From: Epiperipatus broadwayi
Taxonomy: Eukaryota; Onychophora; Udeonychophora; Euonychophora; Peripatidae
Assembly: GCA_028023455.1 (NCBI GenBank)
Contig: JAQFVV010000001.1
Location: 24,789,401 to 24,853,400 of the forward strand
Direction of reading: 5' to 3'
DNA: 64,000 nt
Below the pieces are notes generated by a model. It did no database searches and was not told the DNA's origin. It worked only from the letters and a program-made list of their open reading frames with translations. Every line of letters begins with the position of its first letter. Positions within the stretch are counted from its first letter, which is position 1. Below, one piece after another: positions 1 to 14,700 of this stretch. The position numbers and the translations under genes are program-made.

Positions 1-654
1 TTAAAGTGAGAATTCTTCTCTCACGCTTTCCTCAACCGTACTTCAGATTTGCTCATATAAAAGAATTTGAGTCATAGGAATAAGAGAGGGAAGTATTCAT
101 TTATTATTTAACACTCTCAAAAGACGCATGCACAATTAGCTTGAAAGGCTGATCTTTGAATGTAATACAATTGTACACATAGCATTATATAAAAATAAAT
201 GCTTATTCACATTAATAAAAAAAAAAGTAAATGATTTAAGATTGCAGATTTTGGGAAATTAAAAAGTAAAGATTATATAAGTATTTCATGTATCATTTTA
301 TGTTTAAAAATCGTCTAAATTAATACTCATATATCGTATAATGATCCTTCAAATATTTTCAGCTTTGTAAATAAGTAAATTAATGCTACTAAAAATTTTG
401 TTTATCATCTTGTGTCCAATTCAAAATAATGTTAGATGGCATAGGGTGGGGGAAAATTGAGATCTATATTTTAAATTTATTAAAAGAAAAGAAAATTACT
501 AAAGTGAGAGATCAATCTTATATTTCAAAATACATGTCATAATGTTTGTAATAGGTCAGCTTAAATAATTTGATCATACCGTCAAGAAAAGAAATAACTA
601 ATACCATGGGTTAACTTTAAGCAGGCGAAATAACTTATATATATTGTCCAAGCA

Positions 655-960
655 TTGCTAATGTCGGTCTGTTTCATAATTGTATGCTAGGCATCGGGAA
701 AGATCTGAGCCATTCATTCGTCGCTTCCAGTCCGTGATAGGGGACTAGACCTTGGACCTGCTTAATAATGGGATTTTTGCACCATCAGTGCGATCCCATG
801 CAGGCTGAATATTTCTTCGTTCTAGTGACCAATCTCCGTAAATTTGGAGTGTGGCAAGTCAGTCTCATATAATGCGAAACAAAAATCGCACTTCCATTCG
901 CTACTCTCATAAGCACACCATCATATCTCATAAATGAGTTTCTCTAATATAAAAACAGCC
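655..960. repeat. GC-richer island, probable old interspersed repeat
   Basis: About 300 bp of markedly higher GC and complexity than the AT-rich flanks, with no long reading frame and no match to the other repeats in the window. It looks like an old repeat or RNA-derived sequence. I cannot assign it. Confidence 0.3.
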
Positions 961-1795
961 TGCACATTAGCACCGCCATTACCCTATCTTATTTTTTTAC
1001 TTTATTAAACCCTGCCTATTCAATTCCATAGTTTGACGTGATCACTTGAGCTGAAGTACATGTATTTAATTGCTGAATGTTACATTTAATTCTATAAATT
1101 AATGTGCTAGTATCCGATTCTGGATAATTAAAATGCTCAGTATACCCTTCCCTTACGTTCCATCTGACATCTCAAATCTTTATTGATGCATAATTTCCTA
1201 ATGCAATACACTAATTGCGTATATAAAATGATGGTAATCCATTCCCAGGTTAAATGATTGTTTATAAAAACTCATATATATTTTCTTGTAACATTAGGCT
1301 AATAATAAATAGCGTATTATTCAATTAAATTACTGTAATCCCCTTTTACTCCATTAATGCAATGATAAAGAATTAGTGGTATACCAATGAAACTGCACTA
1401 TCCATAAATGTATTGAATAAAGGTGTATCTGTTTAAATATATGTATAAAACCGCTTAATAAATGTATTGAATAAAATTATATCTGTTTAAATATACGTAT
1501 AAGACTGTCCTGTAAATAAATGTATTTAAAGAATATAATATACTTGTTTTTAATATATGCATAAAACTATGAAATATGTAAATGTTGTAATGTGAGGCTA
1601 ATTTTCATGTTTATTCAAACCACATATATTCATTAACGCAGAATATGCATATTATTAAACTATATTTAAAATCTTACTCTGGAATCATTGCCTATACTAT
1701 TGATTATGCTTTCCCACACACATATATCTATGCACATTAAGTTTACACGTATCCCAAAGACATAAGCAATTTATTATCGATAACTATTATATAGA

Positions 1796-2030
1796 TCTGG
1801 CCAGTTGCCTAATTAGAGACTTTTTGTTTTACTGCTGAGCTGCTGGCCGGAAATAATTGAATATGACTTATATCATCAGTATTGTTGATCATAAGTAAAG
1901 AGACCTGGGTTTGAACCTGTAGGGCAGAGTTAGAGAGGGTCCCTGACTTATGTATCTTGTACATGATCTGACTCTAGGTACTCAGGCTGGAATTCCAGGT
2001 CTGGTTGTATGAATTACGCAAACTGACTGG
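1796..2030 (+). repeat. Possible tRNA-related SINE relic
   Basis: It contains GGGTTTGAACC, resembling an RNA polymerase III B box, within a stretch richer in GC than its surroundings. No convincing A box was seen and there is no second copy in the window. Confidence 0.25.
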
Positions 2031-5000
2031 TATACTTCAGGGAAATGAACAAAATGACAATGTAACTCAGACTTATAGATTACAATGACAAATTTCTGCC
2101 TAATATATAAATATATTATACAACTGTCATACTTTTACCGAACACTTATTCAATGTTTACAAGTAGATGCCTGAAATATAATATTATGCATTACTTTCAA
2201 TTTCCAGAAATATCATAAATAATTGTATATTTCTAAAACTATAATTACTGTTTTTGTAATTTCAACAGATGAAGGTAGTCATTAAAAATAATATGCCAAT
2301 GACTCCCAATTATTTTAGAATCACCATTACTATAAATCCATTATTGGATGAAGATCTCTCAAGATTAACCTAAATTTTCAATCCATAGCTTATCTTCTCC
2401 ACATCATACCCAGCAAACTTTCTTATTTCAATCTACCATCTCACACACAATTTCTTTTTAGATTTTTTACAATCCTCTGGGATCCAATTTAAATCTCTGA
2501 CTGTTCATCTACTATCATCTCTTCTAACAATATGTACAGTCTAGCTCCTTGTTATTTATTATCCTTATAAATATATACTTTTTTCAGTTTTTTAACTAAA
2601 ATAAAAATTAATCTTTAATTAATTGATCTTTAATTTAGTTATAAAAGTTATTGCCATAAAGCTGTCAATTTTGTAAAAAATTGTTTGAAAAACATCTTTT
2701 TAAGTACATCATTAGATATTATTTAATAGTTTAAAATAATAAAGATGAATTTAGATAAATTAAAAATTGTAAATAAAATTAAAAAAATATTACAATAAAA
2801 ATTCCAAACTCAATCACTACACCAGAAAAAAAAATAAAAAAAATTAGCCTTAACAGATCTTGAGTGAAGAAGTGACTTGGAAGATAGGATGTCCAAGTCC
2901 TAAAGATTATAATAAGATAGTTTCCAGTATTAAAAACAGTGCCAAATATATTTAAGAAAGAAATCTTTTTAGAGCAATAAGCCAAAATGATAAGCAAAAA
3001 TAAATCCCACTGTTTAGATCAAGATGAAAAGAAGAGAGATATCATGTTAAAAAGTAATGGAAATGAATATAGTATTTATTAAGAAAAATTAATAACAAGG
3101 ACAACCAAAATCATTATAAAGATTTTCTAATAAAAAGGGGTTAGATAATTGTAAGAAAGAATACAAATATATATATATAAATAGAAACAAAAAAAAAGAA
3201 ACTGTAATGTAATGATGCAATCAAGTAATATCAGGAGCAATTTTAGATTAAACATATATTGAAAGAATTATTTTTAAGTTTAATTATAGTCACTACTGTT
3301 CATTTTTGTCATTGTTGAAACAATGAATAATTAATCCAATAAATTTTTAAAAAGAATAATCTTGAATTATTGCATTTTCAATATATTATCTTGCACATTT
3401 CATCTGATTAAGTTCTCAGATGAAGGCAGTTAGGTAAAAGAGTATTAGGTCCAAGCAATAACATTGAATATCTTCATGGGTTGGTATTGTATTCCCATTA
3501 AACTTTGTTTTAGGACTTTTAGATCTCTTTCATTTTAAATTGCAAATTTAATATCAGTTTAAAAGCATTATTGCTTTTACTAACAAAAAAGTGATTTACT
3601 TTTTAAAAGATTGATGTATTATCTTGAGGAATCAATGTCAGGTTTTCCTGCATTACATTAAATGCATATTTGAAATTATCTATTTTCCAACACAAAATTT
3701 TGATTAAGATTAGAGAAAACAACACCAATGCTACAATTATTTTTCTTCTTGAGTCTGTTTTTTATTTCCTTTGGATGATGATTATTTAATTTTTAAAAAT
3801 AATACAGTAGAACTCTTGTGAGAACAGTAGTTGTATGTGATGAAATGTCACATTAATTATAGACTATTAATCCTAAAAATAATTTTTCTTTTATGTTTTT
3901 ACAACAAATCTTGATTATAAGGACAGTCTGTTCAATTAAGTGATTTTCCTCTAGTTTTTAGTAATTAAGTCTTCAAAGACAAAAAAAATCAGAAAAAGTT
4001 TCTCTCTCCTTTTTAAAATCTTCATCTAAAAGAAAATAATATCTGAAAAGACATAGCCATATTGAAAATTTACTTCACATTACATTTAACCTGCCAAATA
4101 TTTTTGCTAATTTTTTTGGGATAGTAAATCATATGAACATGATTAATATTTCTATTCTTCCATTTTTTTTTTTTTGTTTCAGAAAAAAATCTTAATTTCC
4201 ACTTGTTTGATGTTTATCCTAAATTTAATTAAATTGCTAAATTATACCATTTGTATTTTTTGAACTTTTATATTTTCCACATTCATATTTTCATTATCTT
4301 TGATTTTAATACAGAAAACGATTTGTTACATAATTTTTTGAAGTGATCAATATCCAATATAAAATTCTTATTTTCTTTCTATCATTTTAATGTAATTTTC
4401 TTAATTATTATATTTTAAATCTAAATGAAATGGCTCATGATATCCATATTATTTATATGTAAATGCATTTGTCTATTAATAAAGTAATTATCTAGTATAG
4501 ATGGATCATTTAACAGTTCTATTCAGTTAGTTAAAAACCAGCCTTTTTTTATATTTACCTTAATCAGATGAGAATCAATTCTGGAATTTTTAGCTCTGAT
4601 TGTCCTATTCTACCACAATGCTGAACCACAGAGGGTTATATTTTTGTTTTTAACAAAGAAGAGATAAATAAGAATATGTGATTCGGAAGAATTGTATTTT
4701 CAATTTAAATTTTTTGTTTTTGTTTAAGAAATAAATTTACTCAAAAAGCTGATGTGAAACATTGCCATTCATCTATGAACTTGTTTACAATTCAAGCTAG
4801 TTTTTTTTTTTAAAGTTAAATGGCTGCTTAAGTTATTTAAAATTTGACAATTAAAGCGAAAATTTATGACCAATATTTGTGTGCAAGAAAAATAACAAAA
4901 CACTATATATATATATTCATATAAAGATGTTTACTTAGCTTTACAATTTATACTAAGCTTCAATAATACAAAATACTGAAGGATTAATAAAATATTAAAG

Positions 5001-5261
5001 AATTAAAAAAAATTCAAAATATAATTATATACTCATTAAAAATTAGAGATATATAACATTATTAAAATTCTACATATAAATATATAAATCTAACCTGAGT
5101 TTATAATGAGAAAAGGGTACAAAAAGTGACCAAAAAAAATCAGATAACCACTGGCTCCCTAAAACAGACTAAAACAAACATTATTATGTGTGTGCATGTA
5201 ATAATAATCATTGCAATAAAAATTTATTAAAACTCTAGATAATATTGTGATTTGTTTACAT

Positions 5262-5274
5262 TGTGTGTGTGTGT

Positions 5275-5319
<45 letters not shown>
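5262..5319. repeat. Palindromic (TG)n/(AC)n microsatellite
   Basis: A run of TG dinucleotides switches at GTAC into a longer run of AC dinucleotides, making a perfect dinucleotide palindrome able to form a hairpin. Confidence 0.9.
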
Positions 5320-5321
<2 letters not shown>

Positions 5322-7944
5322 GATTCTAATTTAAAATAATGAATGGATCCTAAAAAACAATTACAAAATAAAGAAAAAAGATCTATCTTTATAAAAATAA
5401 TAGCATTAGTTTTAACTGAAATCTCATTATAATAAAACAGAAATACCTATTTGTTACATACATATATATTTATAATAAATTTCTCATTCTTTCAATAAAT
5501 TTTGTATTTATATAATTCAAAATATTAATTAACAGAAAGAAATTTCAAAATTAAAAAATAAACTTTTTTAAAAAAATACAAAAAAAGATGTTAGAGCTAA
5601 AGTTCTTTTGGAGAGAAAAAATTAACAAATTTTATTTTTAGATCATTTTGTGAATAAAAATCTGTACTACGTTATAATTCTTCAATCAAATTTTTAATTG
5701 AATTTCTGTAAAATCATAAACATATAATACAATTTTTTTTACATGTGGCTCCACAGTAATTTAATAATATAATATAAAAATGTTTTAAATGGAGACTCAT
5801 ATAGCAAAAATTTCCTGTATGTAAATTTTAAATAATGATAAACATAATTCTGATTATAAGATTTTACAGTTTTTTTTTTCTATTTCCCCAAAAAATATGT
5901 AATAGCAAAACTAGGAAAGAAAGCAAATGTCTGTTAAAATAAACAAAATAAAATAAATTAATAAAGATTATCTAAATGGCATACAAATAAATTTCTAAAA
6001 TTATAGAAAAAAAGGAATTTTTTAAAATAAATATATAAAAATTACACTATTAAAATAAAATAAATCAATAAACTGCTCAAATTATTCAATACATACACTC
6101 AAAGGTAATATCCAAATGAGGATGGTTTACTCAACAATTTTGAGAATTTATTAATTTTATTATGCACATCTTTCATTTCAGTTCCAAGGTGATGCTCAAC
6201 TTTATTCCTGCAACAATTGATTGAAAAAACATTACAAGAAACAAAAATTTTCTACAGACATTTTCTATTAATTTTTTAGCTTCTATATTCATTTTCTGGG
6301 CAATTTTATGAAATGCATTTTCTTTATGATCAGAAACGTTTTTTCAATGCTGACAATAGTTCTCCATTTGTGAAAGCTTTTCATTATCACATTTCTATCT
6401 CAAGGCTTTCAAACATTTACAAATTTTATACTGAATTTTTATATTTAATAGAGGCTTTTTTTAAAAAAAAAAAAATCCAGCAATCACAGTTTACTAAATT
6501 ATTAACAATTTGATTGAAGAATCAATATTTTCAATAAAGTCATTATTTTTTAAATATCACTTATTTTGTAAAATCAAATACAAGCTAATAAATGAATAAG
6601 CTGTTTTATATAAAAAAAATTCCCATCAATTATATGATCAAGAATACTATCATAAAACTTTCCCACATGCTTTTAAGAGCAGTTCTCCCTATTATAACTG
6701 GATGGAGAAATAATAGCATTACACCAACAAATGTTCATCAATTACTCTAGATAGCTTTAGAGTAGAATGAAAAGAACTATTGTTAATTGATAAACTTATA
6801 TATAGATTAAGATTATGAAACTAACAAAAAAAATATTTTACTGCAAAATTCAATATTTTCTCAGAAAAATTTTATTTTATTAATATTAAACTTGTCAATA
6901 ATAAAAGATTTCCTTTATGTTATTTTGAATTTTCAAATAAAAATTGCAAATTCAGAATTTTTTATAAAAAATTAAACCATATTTTTGATAAAAATATTTA
7001 AAAACCCAGAAAAAAAAAAAATTCAGTATAATAAGTGATATGCCAACTAAAATTTGTGAAAATACTAACAATAGCTGACAGGAAAAAAGTAAACAAACTA
7101 AGAACTCATATTAAATTTTTATATATATAATATATATACTATTGTTTCATTCATATAACAGCATCACTAATACAAGCTTGTGTTATTAAAAAAAAAAAGA
7201 GACAGAAAGAAAAACAATAACTAAATTTATATACATATAACAAATAATTACATTATTAGTTCATATTAAATTGATACTGACTTGCAATTACACATAGCAT
7301 ATTCTCTAGAATATAATATTTTCAGATTGCTGAAAGACACATTCATCATTATAACAATAAATAAATAATAATTATTTAAGTTTCAATATATAAATATCAA
7401 AATAAATTAATATATGGAATAATATTAAGAAATATTTTTATCAGTATAATGGCAATTATCTTTAAATAACATATGAAAAATCTGTTGTCAGTAATATCAT
7501 TGCAAGGTTCATTACGTAATTTCCTAGTATGATGAATTTTCAATCTATAAATTTGGTGATTCATTAGTTTCTTTGTTGATCAAATGATTATTGTATAATT
7601 TGTTTACAATTTTCTATCACTTTTTTCCTTATGAAAAATTTCAGTATTAAGAGAATTATAACTCTCTTTACAAATTATTTTGCTGCCATAGTGCACAAAT
7701 GACGAAATTTTTTCATATATCTTGTTTTAACTTCTTATGTAATAAAATGTTCTTTTTATTCTTTTGTATCTTGAACATCTTGATTCACTGATATGCCATC
7801 ATTATCTGATTGATTTATAACTGCAAACAAATATTAAAAATTTGTAATATCTCAGAAATAAATTAATACATATAGAAATACACCAATAAAATATCATAGG
7901 TGACTTTAAATATTAAAAAACTAAATACATCATAATAAACAGAA

Positions 7945-8150
7945 ACTGAACTGGATTCAGTTCTATATGATTATACAAGCACGTTGATTTAGATTGAAAA
8001 TATTTATATTTTTTAGTTTGGGTTAATAGTTTTATAGTATAACATAAAGGTAGATGATAGGACTAGAGGGAAGGTGCATTAAATCCTAAAGATCAAGTTA
8101 CACTATTCCAAGATCCAAAGCTCCTCACTGATGAATTTCTCAAGCATATT
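7945..8150 (+). repeat. Decayed copy of the hammerhead-bearing repeat (5' part)
   Basis: It aligns by eye with 44320-44510 and 48955-49130: CTGAACT.GATTCAG, TATATGATTATA, GATTGAAAATATT, then CCAAGATCC and CTCCTCACTGATGAA. It diverges after the CTGATGA word, so the ribozyme core is lost. Confidence 0.55.
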
Positions 8151-8430
8151 TTGAGATCACAGAATAATTTAGGACAATAGTTTTCATTTTAATAATATTA
8201 AAACTTGCAATAGAAAAAAAAACAATTGGAAAATAAAAATTAATGAAACAATATTCATTGAATCAAGTAAACTACTAACCAATTCACCAAATTATTAATT
8301 TCAAAATCTGATTGTCTCAAGAATTACATGACCATAAATGAAATCAAAATTTTTATGCATTAGCTTAGGATAGCTATTATTCTATCACATTAATATTGAT
8401 TTTATATACATATTCTATTTAAAAATAAAG

Positions 8431-8640
8431 GATTAAAGCTTGTCCATTAAAGTGTGTAGATTTGCTATCTTAATATAAACTGAGCACTGATTATATATAT
8501 ATGTAGAAGATGATGATCTGGACCAAACGATGAGTGCTGGTTCATATATTGGAGATCATTTATCTTTTTCACATGTATGTGGTCAATTTTAGGGAGCTTG
8601 AAAGTCTGAGTTCAATTTTCCTTTAATTACATCTAGGTAT
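8431..8640 (+). repeat. SINE-like repeat C, copy 1
   Basis: It matches 61178-61400: TTTGCTATCTTAATATAAAC, TGAGCRCTGATTATATATAT, ATCTGGACCAA.., GATGAGTGCTGGTT, and TGAAARTCTGAGTTCAA. The last word resembles a polymerase III B box. Confidence 0.55.
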
Positions 8641-8692
8641 AATTGTATTTCAATATAAGAACAAATGTTAAATAAAAGATTCAAATACTTAC

Positions 8693-8737
8693 AGGGGAAA
8701 TCTGAGCTATGGGCGGTCTTGAAACATGAATAATAAT
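8693..8737 (-). CDS. AUP1: AUP1 exon 7 (last exon seen)
   Basis: This 45-bp, phase-0 exon encodes IIIHVSRPPIAQISP, which corresponds to the AUP1 strand after the SSWPF block. It has a TTATTTTAG acceptor and a GTAAGT donor, so at least one further exon must follow. None that continues the AUP1 pattern was found between here and base 1. Confidence 0.75.
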
Positions 8738-11700
8738 CTAAAATAAAAAATGTGAAGCTTTAGAAAAGAATAACTAATTGTTGCTGTCAAAAATAAATAT
8801 TTATATATAAAATAAAATCCAATATATTTTTAATCATTATATTCTGCTTGTAGACACTCACACATATGAAAGTTTATAAAAATATATACAAAAACAACAC
8901 AATGTCACAATAATGTTTTAACAACAAATAAACTTGTAAAAAAAAAAAAAAAATCTAAATAAAATTTATTTGAAAATCAAAAAACTCCATGTCCTTTGAA
9001 ATATCTTCTTAATTAACTTATTGTAGTTTTTTGACTTACAATATTATAGTTATTTTTCTGTAAACTTTTATTAAATGCCATTCAGTCAATATGAATCCTT
9101 TTAGTAGTTACAGTAAATTCATATAAAAAACTGATTGAAAATATGAATGAATCAATTCTAAATTTATAATTGATAAAAATTAAAAAAAAAAAAAAAGGTT
9201 ATTCAATTAAATAAAAGCCATCAGCTAATATTTATTTGAAACACATACAAATATAGGAATGAACACTAGCATATATGCTAAATTAATAATGAGACATTAA
9301 AAATAATTGATGAAACAAGATTAGATAAAAAAAAAATTGAAAGTCATAATTAAGTTTTTCTTATATAAAAATGAACAAAATGTAATTTCTAAGATTAAAC
9401 AATAAGAAACCTAAGTGGAATAATACTGGGAAAAAATGATAAATGATCAATTTTGGCATCTCATAAGAAATGTCTTCTAAAAAGAACTTAAAAGTTGGAT
9501 GATGAGATAAAAAAGTAACTTTTCTTGTTAAAAAAATTAAAGCTCCAAAACTAAAAAAAAAAAAAAGCAAACAAAAAAACTGACTTACTGGTTGAACAGG
9601 TTCACCTATTGAAAATGGCCAAGAACTATTTAGAATAGACAAAAAAAAAAAAAAAAGTTTATAATTTCAATATTAAAAGATTATGGAATAACTAAAAATT
9701 CATAAGCTGTTATAATGAATATAAAAATATAACTAATAATTTTGAAACATAAAGATATATAAATATATAACATAATATTTTTTATAGAAATTTATTATTA
9801 TTACAAAAAGATAAATATTTCTACATACAGTTTACACACTAATGAAAGATATTAACATATTGACAAAGAGTAAAAAAAACTGAAAATAATTAGGTTAAAG
9901 TAAAATATTAAGTATATTTATTTTAATCTGCAAAATTAAAATTATAGACTAGAGAGAAAAGAAATGAACTTGCAACTGATCATTAATATGTTAAAATAAT
10001 CAAATAAATAAATTAATAAGATGTGAACAATAAGCATGCATTTTAGAAAACTGAAAACAAATTTCAATTTATTTATAATTCTTTAAACAGAAAGACTATT
10101 AAACTATTACAGAATTAAAAATAGTCAACAATAATGCCTATATTGATATAATACATAATATTAAAATACTAGAATCAGCTATTGATTTCAATGCATTAGT
10201 GATAAATTTCTCATCTGATATAAATGATGCTTCTCCAACTTGCATAAATATGATCATATTTAAGATCTTCGTTATGATACTAAAAAATCTTGCATATTTC
10301 CAGCAGTTAGTCAAATAGTATAAAGATATCAGAATGCACATTATTTTTTACTTCAATTTCATTAAGTATGTATATTTTCATAATTGATGCATAATATAAA
10401 TTTTTTCAGCTAAAAACAATTTGATTTTATCATAGCTGCTAGCAATAAAACCATATAGCAGCAGAACCCAAATCTAATCTCAAACCATTCATAAAAATAC
10501 AAGCAGTACACAGATAGAAGATATTCTAGGATGTTTGTGGATATTGGCCTTCATCAGGAAAAAAGCTCTCCGGATTTATACAGTAATGATCTACTGATGA
10601 AGGCTATTAGATAAAAATTAGCCTGGTGATCTATTTTTTCCTAATTACTGAAGTTCATCGATTATTCACGCTTATATAGATGGCTCTAGATTAGACTGAT
10701 TAGTAATAATTGAAAGGTTGCTAGTCTTTCACATGCGCATGTGAAAGACTAGCAAACTTTCAATTATTACTAATTTAATAACAACATGCGATTTAGACAA
10801 ATGTTATTAGACTGATGTGAGTTTGATAATTGCTATCAAGCTTTATAAATTAAATATAAGTTAAAATAAATTTAATTATTTGTTATAATTCTTTTGACAA
10901 AAAAAAAAAAAAAAATCAAAGAAAAATCTGGCAGTTAACTTACAGTAGAGTTGGGTACTAATTACTTAGCCAGGCTTGGCTGCTTGATGACACTGTTGCC
11001 AGTCAAAAACAATACAATGCAATGTTACTGGGCCATGATTTTTAACAACTTTCGTTTTCTTTGTTTAAAAAAATACGGCGATTTTTTTTTTTTGGCTTTA
11101 TTTGTATACTGCTGATATAGTAAAACTTTTAGTTTTAAAACCGATTTTTATTACCTTTTTTAAAAAATAAAAACAAACCAAAAAGAACTTTTTTTGTCTC
11201 TAACATTTGTCTCAGTGAAGACAAAGTATTTCTCACCCCACCAAATAAAATAAGATCAAAAGTTTTGACATTTTCAACTTTGGTTTTCTTTTTTTTTTTG
11301 TTTTTAAAAAAATACGGCATTTTTTTTTTTTGGCTATACGGCGATTGTTTTTTGGCTTTATTTATATACTGCTGATATAGTAAAGTGATGAGTGACATCT
11401 GCTATGTTTTATTTCAACCTTTTCTCATATACCTTGCATATAATAGATCAGGCTTTGTTGATAAGCTTTGATTATAATAGAATAGGCATTGTTTATTGAA
11501 CTACAAATGTACAGTACTTTTCAATATGAGCATACTAAATTAATTATTATTACATTAAAAAAAAATGTAATTATTAATAATAAATTGTGGGAAAACATTT
11601 ATATATATATTTACTATGTGTGTTCATTCATTTAAAAAATAATAAAAAACTTACTGCACTGTATCTTTATTTTTTAAAAATAAAATGAAAAGTGTCAGAC

Positions 11701-14700
11701 GCTCATCATAGTTAAACATGCACTGGACAATTTCCTTTTTCTTCAATAATTGTTTTTTCGATGTGAAAATATAATAGTAGTCTTATTGTCAGAAGCCTAT
11801 GGCCTTTCTAGTTGATTTTATCGATTTCAAAATCTATATAGTTACCCTTATATGCTGTTATTAATTTCATATTATTAATTAAACTCTTCAAACATTAAGC
11901 TTTTTGAGGCAATACAAGAATGTTTTACAGTTCTTTTTTCTTACCACTAGGAAATTTAAAAGTTCTAGCTTTATATTTAGAAAATATTTTATTATATATT
12001 ATACAACATCAAAATTTGAAAAGGATAATAAAGGTGAAGAACAAAATTAACACGGTAATATTATTAATGAACATGATTATGTAGGACAATCTGAGATGAA
12101 AAATGTTTTATTTTTATTTGTTTATATGCATTTTTTTTTTTTTTTGAATAGTATTTTACTGAAGTGATATATATATATTGATAAAGTGCATATTGTGACA
12201 TCACTGTATATATAATTATTGATAATAACAGAACTACATGACTATACATACAGGAATTAAGTTTGAAATTTTCAAGCCATTAGTGTTTTCCTGAAAGGTT
12301 GTGATGATGGTGTTTTAGTTGTATTTATATATTGAACTATTTCCATCATCTAATATAAGTATTGAATGTCTTTAGAAAAATTTAACTTTATTTAAATATT
12401 CCAAATACATTCAACTGTTAATAATAGCACACAGGTTAGCATATATGTGCAATGTTTCGAGAGGTACTATTCTCACCTCTTCTTCAGGTGTTGCTAGCCT
12501 GACCAATAACAGTATTAGTATGGAAATCGAACCTGGATCCTTAGATTCCTGAGTATTGAATTTTAAAGTAATGCTTTAACCAAGTGAGCCACCTTGCCAA
12601 AGCAATAGCTAATAGAAATTTCAATACTTATTATGAGATTCTCCGTGATTTCTCCACTTTTTCCTAAGAGCAAAGTTAATTAGTGGTTTCCATACATTAT
12701 GAATAGTCACACTAGGTTGACTTATGGGATTATTTGCCATTGTCATATGAGCAGCTTCTATTAATTTTCTTTTTTGTACCCTTCTTCTCTATCCAATATT
12801 TTTGTATTTTCCCAATTGAACATAATCAACTTTGCTCTTAGGAAAAAGTGGAGAAATTAGGGAGAACCTCATAGATAGGGTATATGAAATTTCTATTGAC
12901 TGTTGCCTTTAGCAGCATGACTCAGTTGGTTAGAGTGTTACCTTAAAATTCAATACTCAAAAATCTAAGGGTCCAGGTTTGATTCCCATGCTAGTCCTGT
13001 CAGTGGTCAGGTCAGCAACACCTGAAAAAGAGGAGAAAATAATACCTCTCGAAACGTTGTGCATATATTAACCTGTGTGCTATTACTAAACAGTTGAATG
13101 TATTTGGAATATTTAAATACAGTTAAATTTTTCTAAAGACATTCAATACCCAGATGATAGAAATAGTCTAATACGCTTGCTTCATATTAGTTAAGTTTAA
13201 ACCTCTCTTCCAGTATATAAATGATTTATTTAATAAATAAACCCACATACATTAGAAATAAGCATGTGTCTGCGTGCAATTGCGGGATAGAAAGGGTTAT
13301 TAGTTTAGTCATTAATCAGGTTAAGTAATCTTAAATAAAAAGAAAAAAAATTTCATTGCTAAAAATATTAGAGAAATGGAAATAGTAGTAAAGAATTTAA
13401 AGAAAGAAAAAATGTTAAAAGGGAATAAACAATGGGAGAGTGGTTATAAGATATTAGAAAAGTAAAACAAGTGCTGTGTCCCTCTAGCTGTATGAAAATA
13501 GTTGCAGTTTCACACATATACATCCTGTGCAAAGTAAATACATTGTTAAGGGAAATAAGAAACAATGTACAGGAAAACAGATTCGCGACAGTGAAGCACA
13601 TTGGAATGTAGGCACTAATGAAACATACTGAGATCAAAATCTATCATTCATTTTGGAAAATTGACTTCAGGCAAAGTACGAGATATAAAAGAGAAAAGGG
13701 TATTAATGAATGAAGAGTATTAATATTTTTACGTTCGAGAGAGTGATTACAGAATTTATTAACTGTGCAATAAATTTTGAAATTTGCGTTAAAATTACTG
13801 TGCGACTTGAAGTTATCAGTATTATCAGATTGGAGCTTGCTAGATCAAAGAAAGAGAACTGCCATTACATTACACTGAACCTATATAATGAAGTGTGCAT
13901 GATACCTGCCCGAAATGGGTAAGTAGACTAATGTCCGCTTCTCCTGGTCACTGGGGAGAACATGGCGTCTGGAGTGTTCCAAAAATATAAAACGTAAAAA
14001 GAGGAAATTGTCTCATCGCCCACTGTATACTTATCTCAAGTGATAAAGATGCTCACCAGTCAAGAAAGAAGCTCGAAGGGATGCTGGTAAACTTTTATAA
14101 TATTCATTCATAAATAATTGTAACTAGATCTAAACAAAATACGATTACTTGGTCTTGACCTATATAACCTCTATATAATCTGTATATGTTCTTTCTAATT
14201 ATTAAGAGAGTTTTGCTGGTCTAGATAATAAATGTTGTTTATGCTTCTCTTCGACGCTCCAAAACCATGGGTGCGGCCGAGTCAAGAAGATACTAAAGTT
14301 ACTATTATACAAGAATTTTAAAAATAAGATTAAAGAAAATACCATTAATTATGTTTCCGAGCAAGGCTTTAATATCTTCATCATAACAAGGATTAATTAT
14401 GCTGCTTTGTATAATATCCAACTTGTCAGAAGGGTGGTGAGTCAATACTTTAATTGTATATAAGAACAAATGATTATGTACTTGAAAGTGCCATGAACTG
14501 ATATATAAATAATCGTGAAGCAGATGAAATTGATAAATTATTTAATAATAAATTGCTTACCAAAAAATTACTTATTAATAAATGGTAAATGCCATCCAGG
14601 TTCATTCATTCAACGGGATAAACATGCAGAAATAGTAATGGCAGAAATACTAAAGAAATCTTTTATATGTAATTTACATCATTTAAAATGTTGTTAGTAA

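Larger units (their letters stand above)
1..8692 (-). other. AUP1 intron 7 (part): mostly featureless AT-rich DNA
   Basis: This is low-complexity AT-rich sequence with many A/T runs. Recognisable contents are a GC-richer patch (655-960), a possible SINE relic (1796-2030), a CA/TG palindromic microsatellite (5262-5319), a decayed piece of the hammerhead repeat (7945-8150) and a SINE-like segment (8431-8640). The short reading frames here (for example 2779-2997 and 6313-6513) have no recognisable family and biased low-complexity composition. I see no gene other than AUP1. Confidence 0.5.

Noticed and set aside
2779-2997. 72-codon hydrophobic frame on minus
   Set aside because: F/I/L-rich translation of AT-rich sequence, no family pattern, no splice context.
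7755-7822. Possible last AUP1 exon (INQSDNDGISVNQDVQDTKE then stop) after a TTTGCAG acceptor
   Set aside because: Exon 7 ends in phase 0, which would give an immediate stop at this acceptor. It is open only in a phase no neighbouring exon supplies, and it does not resemble any part of AUP1.
11135-11398. 87-codon frame on minus
   Set aside because: It lies across two direct repeats and poly-T runs. The lysine-rich content comes from the A/T tracts.
12900-12990. A functional tRNA gene
   Set aside because: A- and B-box-like words are present, but the sequence is embedded in a repeated foldback element and does not give a convincing cloverleaf by eye.
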